From Rhizobacter sp. Root404 (GTDB taxonomy: Bacteria; Pseudomonadota; Gammaproteobacteria; Burkholderiales; Burkholderiaceae_C), in assembly GCF_001425865.1 (NCBI RefSeq), contig NZ_LMDS01000004.1:1927355-1991354 (forward strand): a stretch of 64,000 nucleotides of DNA. The letters run 5' to 3'. Below are positions 44,199 through 52,882 of this stretch, in pieces. Made by a program: the position numbers and the translations under genes. Within the stretch, counting starts at the first letter, position 1, and each line of letters begins with the position of its first letter. The notes beneath the pieces are model-generated. The model made no database searches and was not told where the DNA came from. It was given only the letters and a program-made list of their open reading frames with translations.

Positions 44199-45080
44199 TC
44201 AGACCGGCCCGAGCGCGGCGGCGATGCGCGCCAGCTTGTCCGGGTTGCGCTGCACGTGGATGCGCACGATGCGCTCACCGTCGGTCTCGTACGACTGTGC
44301 CGATTCGAGCACGCCATCGATGAAGCGCAACACGCCCCACTGGCCGTTGATCACCGCCAGCTCGATCCGCAGCCCCGCCTTGAAGCGCAGGTTGGCCGCA
44401 TAGAACAGCTGCGCGATGCGCGGCCCGCCGAGCAGCACCTTGCCGAAGCTCGGCACCTTGCCGCCGCCGTCGCCGATCAGCTCCGCGTCCTCGACCAGCA
44501 TCGCCTTCATCGACGCGAAGTCGCCCTGCGCAAGCGCGTCGGCGAAGCGGCGCATCACGCGCTGGTGTGCTTCGGGCGCGACCGTATAGCGCGGCCGGGC
44601 CTCGCGCAGCTGCGCCTTCGCGCGGCTGACCATCTGGCGGCACGCGGCCTCGCTCTTGCCGATGGTCTGGGCGAGCTCGTCGTAGTCGGCGTCGAACACC
44701 TCGCGCATCAGGAACGCGGCGCGCGCCTCGGGCGCCAGGCGTTCGAGCAAGGTCAGGAACGCGACCGAGAGATCGTCGGCGCGCTCCAGCACCTGTTCGG
44801 GCGAGTGCGGCGAATCGGCCAGCTGCGGCTCGGGCAGCCAGGAGCCGACATAGTGCTCGCGCTGCACCTTGGCGGCGCGCAGCCGGTCGATCGCCAGGCG
44901 CGTGGCGATCGTGACCAGCCAGGCCTCGGCGTTGGCGATCGTCGCCCGATCGGCCTCGTGCCAGCGCAGCCAGGCGTCCTGCACCACCTCCTCGGCCTCG
45001 CCGGTCGAGCCGAGCATGCGGTAGGCGATGCCCTGCAGGCGCGGGCGCAGGCGGTCGAAGGTGCGGGTGGCGGCGTCCAT
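44199..45080 (-). CDS. ECF41-family RNA polymerase sigma factor (SigJ-like)
   Basis: A 293-residue sigma factor with region 2 (FDRLRPRLQGIAYRMLGSTGEAEEVVQDAWLRW) and region 4 (FLTLLERLAPEARAAFLMREVFDADYDELAQTIGKSEAACRQMVSRAK). A fused C-terminal SnoaL-like domain replaces an anti-sigma factor. The ECF41 signature motifs are present: WLPEP at 81-85, DGGGK at 204-208 and NPDKL at 279-283. In this group the C-terminal domain modulates activity. The gene lies 14 bp downstream of the bestrophin gene, which has its own ECF41-like promoter, so autoregulation is likely. Confidence 0.95.
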   Translation of the reverse strand: MDAATRTFDRLRPRLQGIAYRMLGSTGEAEEVVQDAWLRWHEADRATIANAEAWLVTIATRLAIDRLRAAKVQREHYVGSWLPEPQLADSPHSPEQVLERADDLSVAFLTLLERLAPEARAAFLMREVFDADYDELAQTIGKSEAACRQMVSRAKAQLREARPRYTVAPEAHQRVMRRFADALAQGDFASMKAMLVEDAELIGDGGGKVPSFGKVLLGGPRIAQLFYAANLRFKAGLRIELAVINGQWGVLRFIDGVLESAQSYETDGERIVRIHVQRNPDKLARIAAALGPV

Positions 45081-45094
45081 GGGCTTCGCGCAGG

Positions 45095-46102
45095 CTACAG
45101 GATGATCTGGTTCTCGGGCGTCAGCGGGGGCGGCAAATCGGTCTCGCCCAGCATCTCGCGCAGCTCGATCTCGACGAGACGGCAGATCTGCGAGATCGGC
45201 ACGTCGTTCGCGCCGCCCTCGAACGGATTCTCGGTGCTCTCGCCGACCTGGTCGAGCGAGATGTACATCCACGAGATCAGCATGCTGAACGGCACGGTCA
45301 GCCAGACCATCTGGCCGGCGAAGATTCCGCCGATGTCGTTCAGGCGGTCGAACTCGCGCACCATGCAGAACGGCAGCAGCGCCGCGAAGCACCAGACGAA
45401 GAAGTTGTTGATGGTGGCGTACTGGCGCGGGTACGGGAAGTTCTTGATCCGCTCGACCTTGCCTTGCTGGTCCAGCAACTCCTTCAACGTCTTCTGCATC
45501 TCGGTGTGGTGCAGCACGACGAGTTCCTGCTTCGCGTAGAGCGCGCGGATCGCCTCGCTCTGCAGGCCCAGCAGCCGGGTCGCCTTGCCCTTGACCGGCG
45601 CCAACTGCGCGCACTCCGCCGGCGTCAGGTACGGCTGCAGTTCGGCATCGAGTGAAGTCGCGTGCTCGGGCACCCGATAGAAGCGGCGCCTGTATTCGGC
45701 GTTCGACGGGCTGCTCACCGCCTCCCAGACCCGTCGGCCGCGCAGGTGATGGCGCAACGCGGTCAGCCAGGCCAGGTGGCGCCGGACCAGCACGGCCGAG
45801 TTCCCCGGAGTCGTCGGGAAGTCGCGGGCGATCAGGCCCCAGTACCGGCTGGTGCCGGCGATGGCGCTCCAGACCTGCTGCGCCTCCAGCGTGCGGTTGT
45901 ACGTCTGCGCGTTGCGGAAGCCGACGATGAACGACGTGGCCGTGCCCAGCAGCACCGCCACCGACCACGGCGCCGAGATCCACTTCAGGCCGAGAAGCTC
46001 GTACAGCATGACCGGCACCAGCGCCAGGAGCAGCAGGACGTAGATCTTGCGCCGCGTCCAGGCGAGGAACTCGACGAGCGTGTAGGACTTGCTGATCTTC
46101 AT
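45095..46102 (-). CDS. Bestrophin-family membrane protein
   Basis: A 335-residue protein of the bestrophin/UPF0187 family, which form pentameric chloride or cation channels. It has hydrophobic segments near residues 20-42 and 47-65 and the family segment VGFRNAQTYNRTLEAQQVWSAI (bestrophins have FRNxxxYxRxxEAxxxW). The C-terminal pair of helices includes NNFFVWCFAALLPFCMV, and NPFEGGANDVPISQICRLVEIELREMLGE forms the conserved acidic tail. It precedes the ECF41 sigma gene by 14 bp and lies behind an ECF41-like promoter. Bestrophin is not among the usual ECF41 partners. Confidence 0.9.
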   Translation of the reverse strand: MKISKSYTLVEFLAWTRRKIYVLLLLALVPVMLYELLGLKWISAPWSVAVLLGTATSFIVGFRNAQTYNRTLEAQQVWSAIAGTSRYWGLIARDFPTTPGNSAVLVRRHLAWLTALRHHLRGRRVWEAVSSPSNAEYRRRFYRVPEHATSLDAELQPYLTPAECAQLAPVKGKATRLLGLQSEAIRALYAKQELVVLHHTEMQKTLKELLDQQGKVERIKNFPYPRQYATINNFFVWCFAALLPFCMVREFDRLNDIGGIFAGQMVWLTVPFSMLISWMYISLDQVGESTENPFEGGANDVPISQICRLVEIELREMLGETDLPPPLTPENQIIL

Positions 46103-46152
46103 GGGTGCGCGCCGGGGTTCGGCCGCGCAGACCGCGGCCGTTCTGACCACCA

Positions 46153-46179
46153 GACGGTCGAGGGCGCCGGTTTGTGACG
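46153..46179 (-). promoter_or_regulatory. ECF41-like promoter of the bestrophin/sigma unit
   Basis: On the minus strand CGTCACA (complement of 46173-46179) is followed by 16 bp and CGTC (complement of 46153-46156). It differs from the ECF41 consensus at one base and shares further bases with the site at 44164-44190: both read GTCACAA and both have CGTCT at -10. It lies 50 bp upstream of the bestrophin ATG. The rest of the 46103-46285 gap shows nothing else I can support. Confidence 0.75.
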
Positions 46180-46285
46180 GCGGGTCGAAAATCGAGGCGC
46201 TCGATGTCGATCGGCGCGCCGCCCGACCGTCGTGAGGGTGTCGGGCCTGGCGGCCCGCCCATCGATCCATCCTCCAGGAGTTGCC

Positions 46286-46708
46286 ATGACCCAAGCCATC
46301 GCCTACCTCGCCTTCGACGGCACCTGCGCCGACGCCATGCGCTTCTACGAAAAGGCCCTCGGCGGCCGACTCGAAGTGCTGATGAGCGGCGCCGATTCGC
46401 CGATGGCCGAGCAGATGCCCAAGGAGTTCGCGAACCGCATCCTGCACGCGCGTCTCGTGCTGCCGGGCGGCGGCATGCTCTACGCCGGCGACGCGCCGGC
46501 CCATGTGCCGTACGAAGGCATCAAGGGCGTGTCGATCGCGGTCGACTACGACTCGGTCGCGCAGGCCCAGACCGTCTTCGCCGCGCTGGCCGCCGGCGGC
46601 CAGGTCACGATGCCGATGCAGCCGGCGTTCTGGGCCAAGACCTGGGGCATGTGCATCGACCGCTTCGGCACGCCGTGGGTCGTCAACGGCGAACTGATCC
46701 CGTTCTGA
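46286..46708 (+). CDS. VOC-family protein, PhnB-like
   Basis: A 140-residue glyoxalase-fold protein of the PhnB/YjdN type, starting QAIAYLAFDGTCADAMRFYEKALGG and ending RFGTPWVVNGE. It contains GGMLYAGDAP and AKTWGMCIDRFG segments but the full set of metal ligands of true glyoxalases is not evident. Function is unassigned; relatives are called 3-demethylubiquinone-9 methyltransferase-like without biochemical support. A CCAGGAG site precedes the ATG. It is divergent from the bestrophin/ECF41 unit and convergent with metW. Confidence 0.85.
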   Translation: MTQAIAYLAFDGTCADAMRFYEKALGGRLEVLMSGADSPMAEQMPKEFANRILHARLVLPGGGMLYAGDAPAHVPYEGIKGVSIAVDYDSVAQAQTVFAALAAGGQVTMPMQPAFWAKTWGMCIDRFGTPWVVNGELIPF

Positions 46709-46714
46709 GCGTGC

Positions 46715-47299
46715 TCAGCCGCGGTCGAACTTGAACACCGCCACGCTGGCGCGCAGGTTCGGCCAGCGCCGCACCGCGGCGCCGGCCTGGATGCCGAAGG
46801 CGTCCAGGATGCGCAGCCCGTCCTTGCGCGCCAGCACCTCGAAGTCGGCGAAGGTGCCGACGCGGATGTTGGGTGTGTCGTACCACTGGTAGGGCAGCAC
46901 GCGCGTGACCGGCATGCGGCCGGCCGCGACCTGCAGCCGGTTCGGCCAGTGCGCGAAGTTCGGGAAGCTGACGATGCCGATGCGGCCGACGCGCGCGGTC
47001 TCGCGCAGCATCTTCTCGGTGTTGCGCAGGTGCTGCAGCGTCTCGATCTGCAGCACCACATCGAAGCTCTGGTCCTCGAAGAGGGCCAGGCCTTCCTCGA
47101 GGTTGAGCTGGATCACGTTGACGCCGCGCTGGGTGCAGGCGAGCACGTTCGCATCGTCGATCTCGATGCCGTAGCCGGTGCAGCCGCGGGTGTCGCGCAG
47201 CAGCGCCAGGAACTCGCCGTTGCCGCAGCCCAGGTCGAGCACGTGCGAGCCCTTCGGCACCAGCTCGGCGATCAGTTCCATGTCCTTGCGATCAGACAT
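46715..47299 (-). CDS. metW: Methionine biosynthesis protein MetW
   Basis: A 194-residue methyltransferase-fold protein. The SAM-binding motif is [12 protein letters not shown], followed by [30 protein letters not shown] and [13 protein letters not shown]. MetW accompanies MetX in many proteobacteria and is needed for efficient homoserine activation; its exact role is less clear than that of MetX. Its start overlaps the metX 3' end by 8 bases, so it is co-transcribed and falls under the SAM-II riboswitch. Confidence 0.95.
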   Translation of the reverse strand: MSDRKDMELIAELVPKGSHVLDLGCGNGEFLALLRDTRGCTGYGIEIDDANVLACTQRGVNVIQLNLEEGLALFEDQSFDVVLQIETLQHLRNTEKMLRETARVGRIGIVSFPNFAHWPNRLQVAAGRMPVTRVLPYQWYDTPNIRVGTFADFEVLARKDGLRILDAFGIQAGAAVRRWPNLRASVAVFKFDRG

Positions 47300-48533
47300 G
47301 GGGCCCCCACGTCGCTTCGCTCCTGCCCCCCGAGGGGGCGCTCGCCGGCTTGGGACGGCCCGGCGCTCGGCTCGGTCCGAACTCCTTCGCGATGTTGTCG
47401 AAGCACGCGCGCAGCACGCCGTGGTAGCGCGGGTCGTCGAGCAGGAAGGCGTCGTGACCGTGCGGCGCGTCGATCTCGGCGTAGCTCACGTCGCGCTTGT
47501 GGTCGACCAGCGCCTTGACGATCTCGCGCGAGCGCGCCGGTGCGAAGCGCCAGTCGGTCGTGAAGCTGACGAGCTGGAACTTGCAGCGCGCCGGCGCGAA
47601 CGCGGCCGTCAGGTCGCCGCCGAACTCGCGGGCCGGGTCGAAGTAGTCGAGCGCGCGGGTGATCAGCAGGTAGGTGTTGGCGTCGAAGTACTCGCTGAAC
47701 TTGTCGCCCTGGTGGCGCAGGTAGCTCTCGATCTCGAACTCGACGTCCTGGGTGCTGTAGTTGGGTGCGCCGGCGCGGCCCTCGACGGGCGGAGTTCCGG
47801 CGCCTCGAAACCTTCGACCGAACTTGGCCTCCATCGCGTCGTCGGAGAGATACGTGATGTGCCCGATCATCCGCGCCACCCGCAGCCCGCGCCGCGGCAG
47901 CGTGCCGTGTTCGTAGAAGTGCCCGCCGTGGAATTCGGGGTCGGTGACGATCGCCCGTCGCGCGACCTCGTTGAACGCGATGTTCTGCGCCGACAGGTTC
48001 GGCGCCGTCGCCACCGCGATGCAGTGGCGCAGCCGGTCCGGGTGGCGCAGCGACCAGCTCAGCGCCTGCATGCCGCCCAGGCTGCCGCCGAGCACCGCGG
48101 CCAGCTGCGTGATGCCGAGCGCATCGAGCAGTCGGGCCTGCGCGTCGACCCAGTCCTCGACCGTGACGACCGGGAAATCGGCGCCGTAGACGCGGCCGGT
48201 GTCGGGGTTGGTCTGCATCGGCCCGGTCGAGCCGAAGCACGAGCCGGGGTTGTTGACCCCGATCACGAAGAAGCGGTCGGTGTCCAGCGGCTTGCCGGGG
48301 CCGACCAGGTTGTCCCACCAGCCCTCGCTCCGGGGTTGCCCGGCGTAGGTGCCGGCGACGTGGTGGCTCGCGTTCAGCGCGTGGCACACAAGCACGGCGT
48401 TGCTGCGCGCCGCGTTCAGCGTGCCGTAGGTCTCGTACGCGAGCGTGTAGTCGCGCAACTGTGCGCCGCTGCGCAGCGGCAGCGGTGGCGCGAAGTGGAG
48501 AAACTGCGGCTGAACGTCGCCGATCGAACTCAT
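47292..48533 (-). CDS. metX: Homoserine O-acyltransferase
   Basis: A 413-residue alpha/beta-hydrolase-fold acyltransferase that activates homoserine for methionine synthesis. The nucleophile serine lies in [21 protein letters not shown], and the acid and histidine are in the C-terminal part ([15 protein letters not shown]). Acetyl versus succinyl donor cannot be fixed by eye. The last 25 residues or so (ending [12 protein letters not shown]) extend past the usual family end and appear to be encoded by a dispersed repeat at the metX-metW junction. Expression is controlled by the SAM-II riboswitch and terminator in the leader. Confidence 0.95.
   Translation of the reverse strand: MSSIGDVQPQFLHFAPPLPLRSGAQLRDYTLAYETYGTLNAARSNAVLVCHALNASHHVAGTYAGQPRSEGWWDNLVGPGKPLDTDRFFVIGVNNPGSCFGSTGPMQTNPDTGRVYGADFPVVTVEDWVDAQARLLDALGITQLAAVLGGSLGGMQALSWSLRHPDRLRHCIAVATAPNLSAQNIAFNEVARRAIVTDPEFHGGHFYEHGTLPRRGLRVARMIGHITYLSDDAMEAKFGRRFRGAGTPPVEGRAGAPNYSTQDVEFEIESYLRHQGDKFSEYFDANTYLLITRALDYFDPAREFGGDLTAAFAPARCKFQLVSFTTDWRFAPARSREIVKALVDHKRDVSYAEIDAPHGHDAFLLDDPRYHGVLRACFDNIAKEFGPSRAPGRPKPASAPSGGRSEATWGPHV
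47301..47341. repeat. GC-rich palindromic repeat at the metX-metW junction
   Basis: The segment contains the self-complementary block CCCCCGAGGGGG (47327-47338) and a GGGCCCCCAC lead-in. It encodes the metX tail residues [12 protein letters not shown]. Tails of this composition recur at the ends of unrelated genes in related Burkholderiales, to my recollection, which suggests a dispersed repeat. I cannot show a second copy in this window. Confidence 0.4.
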
Positions 48534-48549
48534 GACACCCCAAGAAAGC

Positions 48550-48586
48550 AAAAGACCCGGACCGCTGCGGAGGCGGACACCGGGTC
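48550..48586 (-). terminator. Riboswitch-controlled intrinsic terminator of metX
   Basis: On the minus strand GACCCGG (48580-48586) pairs with CCGGGTC (48554-48560), extended inward by CCGC/GCGG. Four T follow immediately (48550-48553). The hairpin lies between the SAM-II aptamer and the metX start, so it is the likely expression platform, ending transcription when SAM is bound. Confidence 0.8.
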
Positions 48587-48592
48587 GGGCGT

Positions 48593-48644
48593 CCCTCTTT
48601 AGCGGCATTTTTAAAGCGCCCGCAATTCGGAACAAATCGGCGCT
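48593..48644 (-). ncRNA. SAM-II (SAM-alpha) riboswitch aptamer upstream of metX
   Basis: The 52-nt minus-strand sequence aligns almost base for base with the SAM-II aptamer of known structure: GCGCC/GGCGC as stem P1, GATTT in the first loop, CCG-A-ATTGC, and the 3' part AAAATG--GCTAAA-AGGG that forms the pseudoknot with conserved GCTAAA. It starts 10 nt downstream of a TATACT box and lies 60 nt upstream of the metX ATG. SAM binding should lower metX-metW expression. The 3' strand of P1 (GGGCG) could alternatively pair with CGCCC at 48587-48591. Confidence 0.88.
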
Positions 48645-48653
48645 GTGGGGGCG

Positions 48654-48659
48654 AGTATA
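48654..48659 (-). promoter_or_regulatory. -10 box of the metX leader promoter
   Basis: TATACT on the minus strand ends 9 bp before the 5' end of the SAM-II aptamer, placing the transcript start at or near the aptamer's first base. No good -35 is visible. The divergent mechanosensitive channel gene starts at 48706. Confidence 0.6.
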
Positions 48660-48705
48660 ACGAGGCGCTTCGCGGCCCGGCGCCGCGCTCGGGTTGCCGC
48701 CGCGC

Positions 48706-51117
48706 ATGCGATTCATCGTCGATCGGATTCTTCTTCGCCTTGTCGCGCCGCTGCTGCTCTGGCTGTTCGCGGCCGTGGCGGCGGCACAGGCGCCGGCGGC
48801 ACCGGGCGGCGACATCGACGCCTCGCTCGACCGCATCCGCCTGCAGATCGACGCCTCGCAGCGCGCCCTCGCCCGGGCCGAGCCGCCGGGCGACGCCGAA
48901 TTGCGCCAGCTGCGCAGCGCGGCCCAGGCGGCGCAGCAGCAGGCCTCGGACATCGCCGACCTGCTGGCACCGCAGCTGGCGAGCGTGGATGCACGCGTGG
49001 CCGAACTCGGCGCGCCGGCGGCCGGCGCCAAGGAGGACGCCGACGTCGCCGCGCAGCGCGCGCTGATCGCCAAGAGCCGCGGCACGCTGGACGGCCAGGT
49101 CAAGCTCGCCCGGCTGCTGACCGTCGAGAGCCAGCAACTCGCGGCGCAGCTGTCGACGCTGCGGCGCGCGCAGTTCCAGGCGCAGCTGGGCACGCGCACC
49201 AACTCGATCCTGGCCGGGCCGTTCTGGTCGGACTGGCGGGACGACCTTCCGAACGACCTGGCGCGGGTGCGCAAGGTCGCGAGCCCGCTGGTGGACGCGG
49301 CGCGCGCCGCGCCGATGGCGGTGTGGCTGGCGCTGCCGGTGGTCGCGGCGGCGCTGGTGTGGGCGCTGGCCTGGGGCCGCAGTGCGCTGGTGCGCTGGCT
49401 GACCGGGCACACGCCGCCCGGGCGCCTGCGGCGATCGCTGTATGCGACGCTGGTGGTCGCCCAGTGGACGCTCGCGTTCGGCCTGGTGGGAGCGGCCGTG
49501 TTCGCGGCGTTCGACTGGAACGGCACGCTCGCCGAGGCCCAGGCCACCGACCTGGGCGTGTTCATCGCGCTGTTCTGGGTCGCCGGCTTCATGTATGGCT
49601 TGGCAACCGCGCTGATCTGCGCGCGCCGGCCGAGCTGGCGGCTGCTGCCGCTGCCGGACGCGGTCGCCACGAGCCTGCGCCACTTCCCGGCGCTGATCAC
49701 GTTCGTCAGCGTCGCGACCTGGTCGGCCGAGCGCATCGCGGTGATGGCGAATGCGAGCCTGTCGACGACGGTGGCGATCAACTGCATCGTCGCGCTGACG
49801 GTCGGGCTGACGGTCGGGCTCGGGTTGATGCATGGCGAACGCGTCTGGCGCCATGAGCTCGCGAAGGAAGGCGCGCGCGGTCGCCCGGTCTGGCTCGCGG
49901 TGCTCGGCGGCCTGAACTGGCTGGTGCTCGCGACCGCGGTCGTGTGCCTGCTGGCGGGCTATGTCGCGTTCGGCAGCTTCGCGGTGCGCCAGGTCGTGTG
50001 GGCCGGCATCGTGCTCGGCGCGGCCTACCTGCTCGCCGCGCTGATCGACGACCTGCTGATGGCGTGGCTGGCGACCGAGCCTGCCGCCGCGGACGAGGCC
50101 GCCGAGCACAAGGCCAGGCTGCCGGTGACGTCCAAGCCCGCGGCGCAGATCGCGGTGCTGGCGTCGGGCGCGCTGCGGCTGGCGGTGCTGCTGGTCGCGC
50201 TGATGCTGCTGGTCGCGCCGTTCGGCGAGAGCCCGGCCGAGCTCCTGCGGCGCAGCGGGCAGTGGCAGCAGGGCATCGCGATCGGCGAGTTCAAGCTGCT
50301 GCCGGGCGCGGTACTGCAGGCGCTGCTGGTGCTCGTCGTCGGCCTGGGCGTGGTGCGGGTGCTGCGTCACTGGCTCGCCACGCGCTACTTGCCGACCACC
50401 TCGCTCGATGCGGGCATGAGCGCCTCGACGACCTCGCTGTTCGGCTACGCCGGCGTGGTGATCGCGATCGCGCTGGCGATGTCGGCGATGGGGGTCGGGC
50501 TGGAGCGCATCGCATGGGTCGCCAGCGCACTCTCGGTCGGCATCGGCTTCGGCCTGCAGGCGGTGGTGCAGAACTTCGTCTCGGGCCTGATCCTGCTCGC
50601 GGAACGGCCGGTGAAGGTCGGCGACTGGGTGTCGCTGGGCGGTGTCGAAGGCGACATCCGGCGCATCAATGTGCGCGCCACCGAGATCCAGATGGGCGAC
50701 CGCTCGACGGTGATCGTGCCGAACTCCGAGTTCATCACCAAGATCGTCCGCAACGTCACGCTGGCCGACCCCCTCGGCCTGGTGCAGATCAAGCTGCCGG
50801 TGCCGCTCGGCAGCGACGCCGAGACCGTGCGCGAGCAGCTGCTGCAGGCCTACGATGCGAACCACGACGTGCTCGAGACCCCCGGGCCTGCGGTGCTGCT
50901 GGACGGCGTCGACCACGGCCAGCTGATGTTCAACGCGACCGGCTACGTCAACTCGCCGCGCAGCGTGGCGCGGGTGCGCAGCGCGTTGCTGTTCGATGTG
51001 CTGAAGCGCCTGCACGACGCCCAGATCAAGCTCAGCAGCCCGCCGACGATGCTGATCAGTGCGGCCGAGCCGGCGCCGCCGACCGCGGCGAACGCGCCGA
51101 CACCGCCGGCGACCTGA
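48706..51117 (+). CDS. DUF3772/MscS-domain mechanosensitive channel protein
   Basis: An 803-residue inner-membrane protein. It has a signal peptide (residues 1-28), a periplasmic coiled-coil-rich DUF3772 region (about 35-190) and a multi-helix membrane region (about 200-540). The MscS domain includes the pore helix [31 protein letters not shown] and the beta domain [39 protein letters not shown]. Such proteins release solutes under hypo-osmotic stress. The start is the ATG at 48706; an in-frame alternative lies 12 bases upstream. It is divergent from metX. Confidence 0.92.
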   Translation: MRFIVDRILLRLVAPLLLWLFAAVAAAQAPAAPGGDIDASLDRIRLQIDASQRALARAEPPGDAELRQLRSAAQAAQQQASDIADLLAPQLASVDARVAELGAPAAGAKEDADVAAQRALIAKSRGTLDGQVKLARLLTVESQQLAAQLSTLRRAQFQAQLGTRTNSILAGPFWSDWRDDLPNDLARVRKVASPLVDAARAAPMAVWLALPVVAAALVWALAWGRSALVRWLTGHTPPGRLRRSLYATLVVAQWTLAFGLVGAAVFAAFDWNGTLAEAQATDLGVFIALFWVAGFMYGLATALICARRPSWRLLPLPDAVATSLRHFPALITFVSVATWSAERIAVMANASLSTTVAINCIVALTVGLTVGLGLMHGERVWRHELAKEGARGRPVWLAVLGGLNWLVLATAVVCLLAGYVAFGSFAVRQVVWAGIVLGAAYLLAALIDDLLMAWLATEPAAADEAAEHKARLPVTSKPAAQIAVLASGALRLAVLLVALMLLVAPFGESPAELLRRSGQWQQGIAIGEFKLLPGAVLQALLVLVVGLGVVRVLRHWLATRYLPTTSLDAGMSASTTSLFGYAGVVIAIALAMSAMGVGLERIAWVASALSVGIGFGLQAVVQNFVSGLILLAERPVKVGDWVSLGGVEGDIRRINVRATEIQMGDRSTVIVPNSEFITKIVRNVTLADPLGLVQIKLPVPLGSDAETVREQLLQAYDANHDVLETPGPAVLLDGVDHGQLMFNATGYVNSPRSVARVRSALLFDVLKRLHDAQIKLSSPPTMLISAAEPAPPTAANAPTPPAT

Positions 51118-51139
51118 ACGGCATCGGCGCGGCGGTTCG

Positions 51140-51787
51140 TCAACTGCCCGGCAGCGCGTGCCGAACCAGCAGCGCCGCCAACAGGCACATCGTCCCGCCG
51201 ATCAGCGCGTCGAGCACCTGCCAGGCCCGTGGTCGCGCGAACCAGGGCGCCAGCCGACGGGCGCCGAAGCCCAGCAGCACGAACCACAGCAGGCTCGCGC
51301 CCGCCGCGCCGGCGATGAACCAGCCGCGCAGCGCCGCCGGCTGCTGCGCGCCGATGCTGCCCACCAGCAGCACCGTGTCGAGATAGACGTGCGGGTTGAG
51401 CAGCGTGAATGCCGCCGCCTGGGCGATCGCCGCGCCACGGCGAAGCCCGCTGCCGCCGGGGGCCGCCTGGAGGCTGCCGGCGTGCCGCGCGCGCCGGAGC
51501 GCCTGCCAGCCGTAGCACGCGAGGAAGGCCGCCCCGGCCAGCGCCAGCGCCTGCGCCAGCCGCGGGCTCTCCCCGAGCGCCTGCGCCATGCCCAGCACCC
51601 CGGCCGCGATCAGCACCGCGTCGGCGACCGCGCAGAACAGCACGACCGTGCCGACATGCTCGCGCCGCAGCCCCTGGCGCAGCACGAAGGCATTCTGCGC
51701 ACCGATCGCGACGATCAGCCCCAGGCTCAACACCAGCCCGTGGAAGAAGACAGGGAAGGCGATCGCGGTGCTCAGGGTCGGCGTCAT
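51140..51787 (-). CDS. argO: LysE/ArgO-family amino-acid exporter
   Basis: A 215-residue membrane protein with about six hydrophobic segments. The N-terminal family signature is GLVLSLGLIVAIGAQNAFVLRQGLRREHV, and AFTLLNPHVYLDTVLLVGSIGAQ is conserved in ArgO/LysE. It exports arginine, lysine or toxic analogues. It is divergent from the argP homologue at 51861 with 73 bp between starts, the standard arrangement in which ArgP activates argO. Confidence 0.93.
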   Translation of the reverse strand: MTPTLSTAIAFPVFFHGLVLSLGLIVAIGAQNAFVLRQGLRREHVGTVVLFCAVADAVLIAAGVLGMAQALGESPRLAQALALAGAAFLACYGWQALRRARHAGSLQAAPGGSGLRRGAAIAQAAAFTLLNPHVYLDTVLLVGSIGAQQPAALRGWFIAGAAGASLLWFVLLGFGARRLAPWFARPRAWQVLDALIGGTMCLLAALLVRHALPGS

Positions 51788-51860
51788 GCGGTCAGCTTGC
51801 CAGCCCGACGTGCCGTAGGCAAACTAAGCTTTCTACGTTGAATGAAGTGAAACTGAACCG

Positions 51861-52757
51861 ATGCTGGACTACGCCGCGCTGGCCGCCCTGGCGGCCGTCA
51901 TCCGCGAGGGCAGCTTCGAGCGGGCTGCGCTCGCACTCCACGTGACGCCCTCGGCGGTGTCGCAGCGCATCCGCCTGCTCGAGGAGCGCATCGGTTGCCC
52001 GCTGGTGGTGCGCGAGCAGCCGTGTCGCGCCACGGAGACCGGGCGCCGGCTGTGCCAGCACGTCGATCGCGTGCGGCTGCTCGAGCAGGAACTGCAGGGC
52101 ACGACCCCGGCGCTGGCCCGGGACGGCATCGCGCGCGTGCGGCTGCCGCTGGCGGTCAACGCCGACAGCCTGGCGACCTGGTTCGCGCCGGCCCTCGCGG
52201 CGTTCGCCGCCGACGCGCACGTGCTCGTCGACGTGGCGGTCGACGACCAGGACCACACCGCCGAGTGGCTGCGCAGCGGCTCGGTGCTGGCGGCGGTGAC
52301 CGCCACCGCCCGGCCCGCGGCGGGTTGCAACAGCCGCCCGCTCGGCGCGCTGCGCTACCTGGCGGTCGCAAGCCCCGCGTTCGTGGCCCGTCACTTCCCG
52401 GGCGGCGTCGGGGCGTCCAGTCTGGCGCAGGCGCCTAGCCTGGTCTTCAACGCCAAGGACGAACTGCAGGCGCGCTGGGCGCGACGACAGTGCCATCGGC
52501 ACGTCGACCTGCCGCGCCATGGCCTGCCCTCGCCGCAGGCCTTCGTCGTCGCGGCGCTGGGCGGCATGGGCTGGGGGCTGCAACCGCAGGCGCTGATCGC
52601 GTCGCACCTGGCGGCCGGCCGGCTGGTCGAACTCGTACCCGGCACGCCGCTCGACACGCCGCTGCATTGGCAGCACGCACGCTCGGCCGCGCGCCTGGTC
52701 GACGGGCTGAGCCGCGAGGTGCTGTCCGCGGCCAGGCGCGCGCTGCGGCCGCCCTGA
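51861..52757 (+). CDS. argP: LysR-type regulator ArgP
   Basis: A 298-residue LysR-family activator. The N-terminus MLDYAALAALAAVIREGSFERAALALHVTPSAVSQRIRLLEERIGCPLVVRE is highly characteristic of ArgP/IciA. It binds arginine or lysine and activates transcription of the divergent argO exporter. The 73-bp gap should contain its T-N11-A sites, but I did not define them base by base. The following gap (52758-52882) shows no gene. Confidence 0.93.
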   Translation: MLDYAALAALAAVIREGSFERAALALHVTPSAVSQRIRLLEERIGCPLVVREQPCRATETGRRLCQHVDRVRLLEQELQGTTPALARDGIARVRLPLAVNADSLATWFAPALAAFAADAHVLVDVAVDDQDHTAEWLRSGSVLAAVTATARPAAGCNSRPLGALRYLAVASPAFVARHFPGGVGASSLAQAPSLVFNAKDELQARWARRQCHRHVDLPRHGLPSPQAFVVAALGGMGWGLQPQALIASHLAAGRLVELVPGTPLDTPLHWQHARSAARLVDGLSREVLSAARRALRPP

Positions 52758-52882
52758 CCATCGCGCAGCGTCGGTTGCGCGCCCGGCGATGCCCGCGTCT
52801 GCACCGGTATTCGGGCATTCCCGCACCGAACACCGCCGCGGCGCGGCCCTACCATCGCGCCAAAGACGCGGGGTGAACGCTC

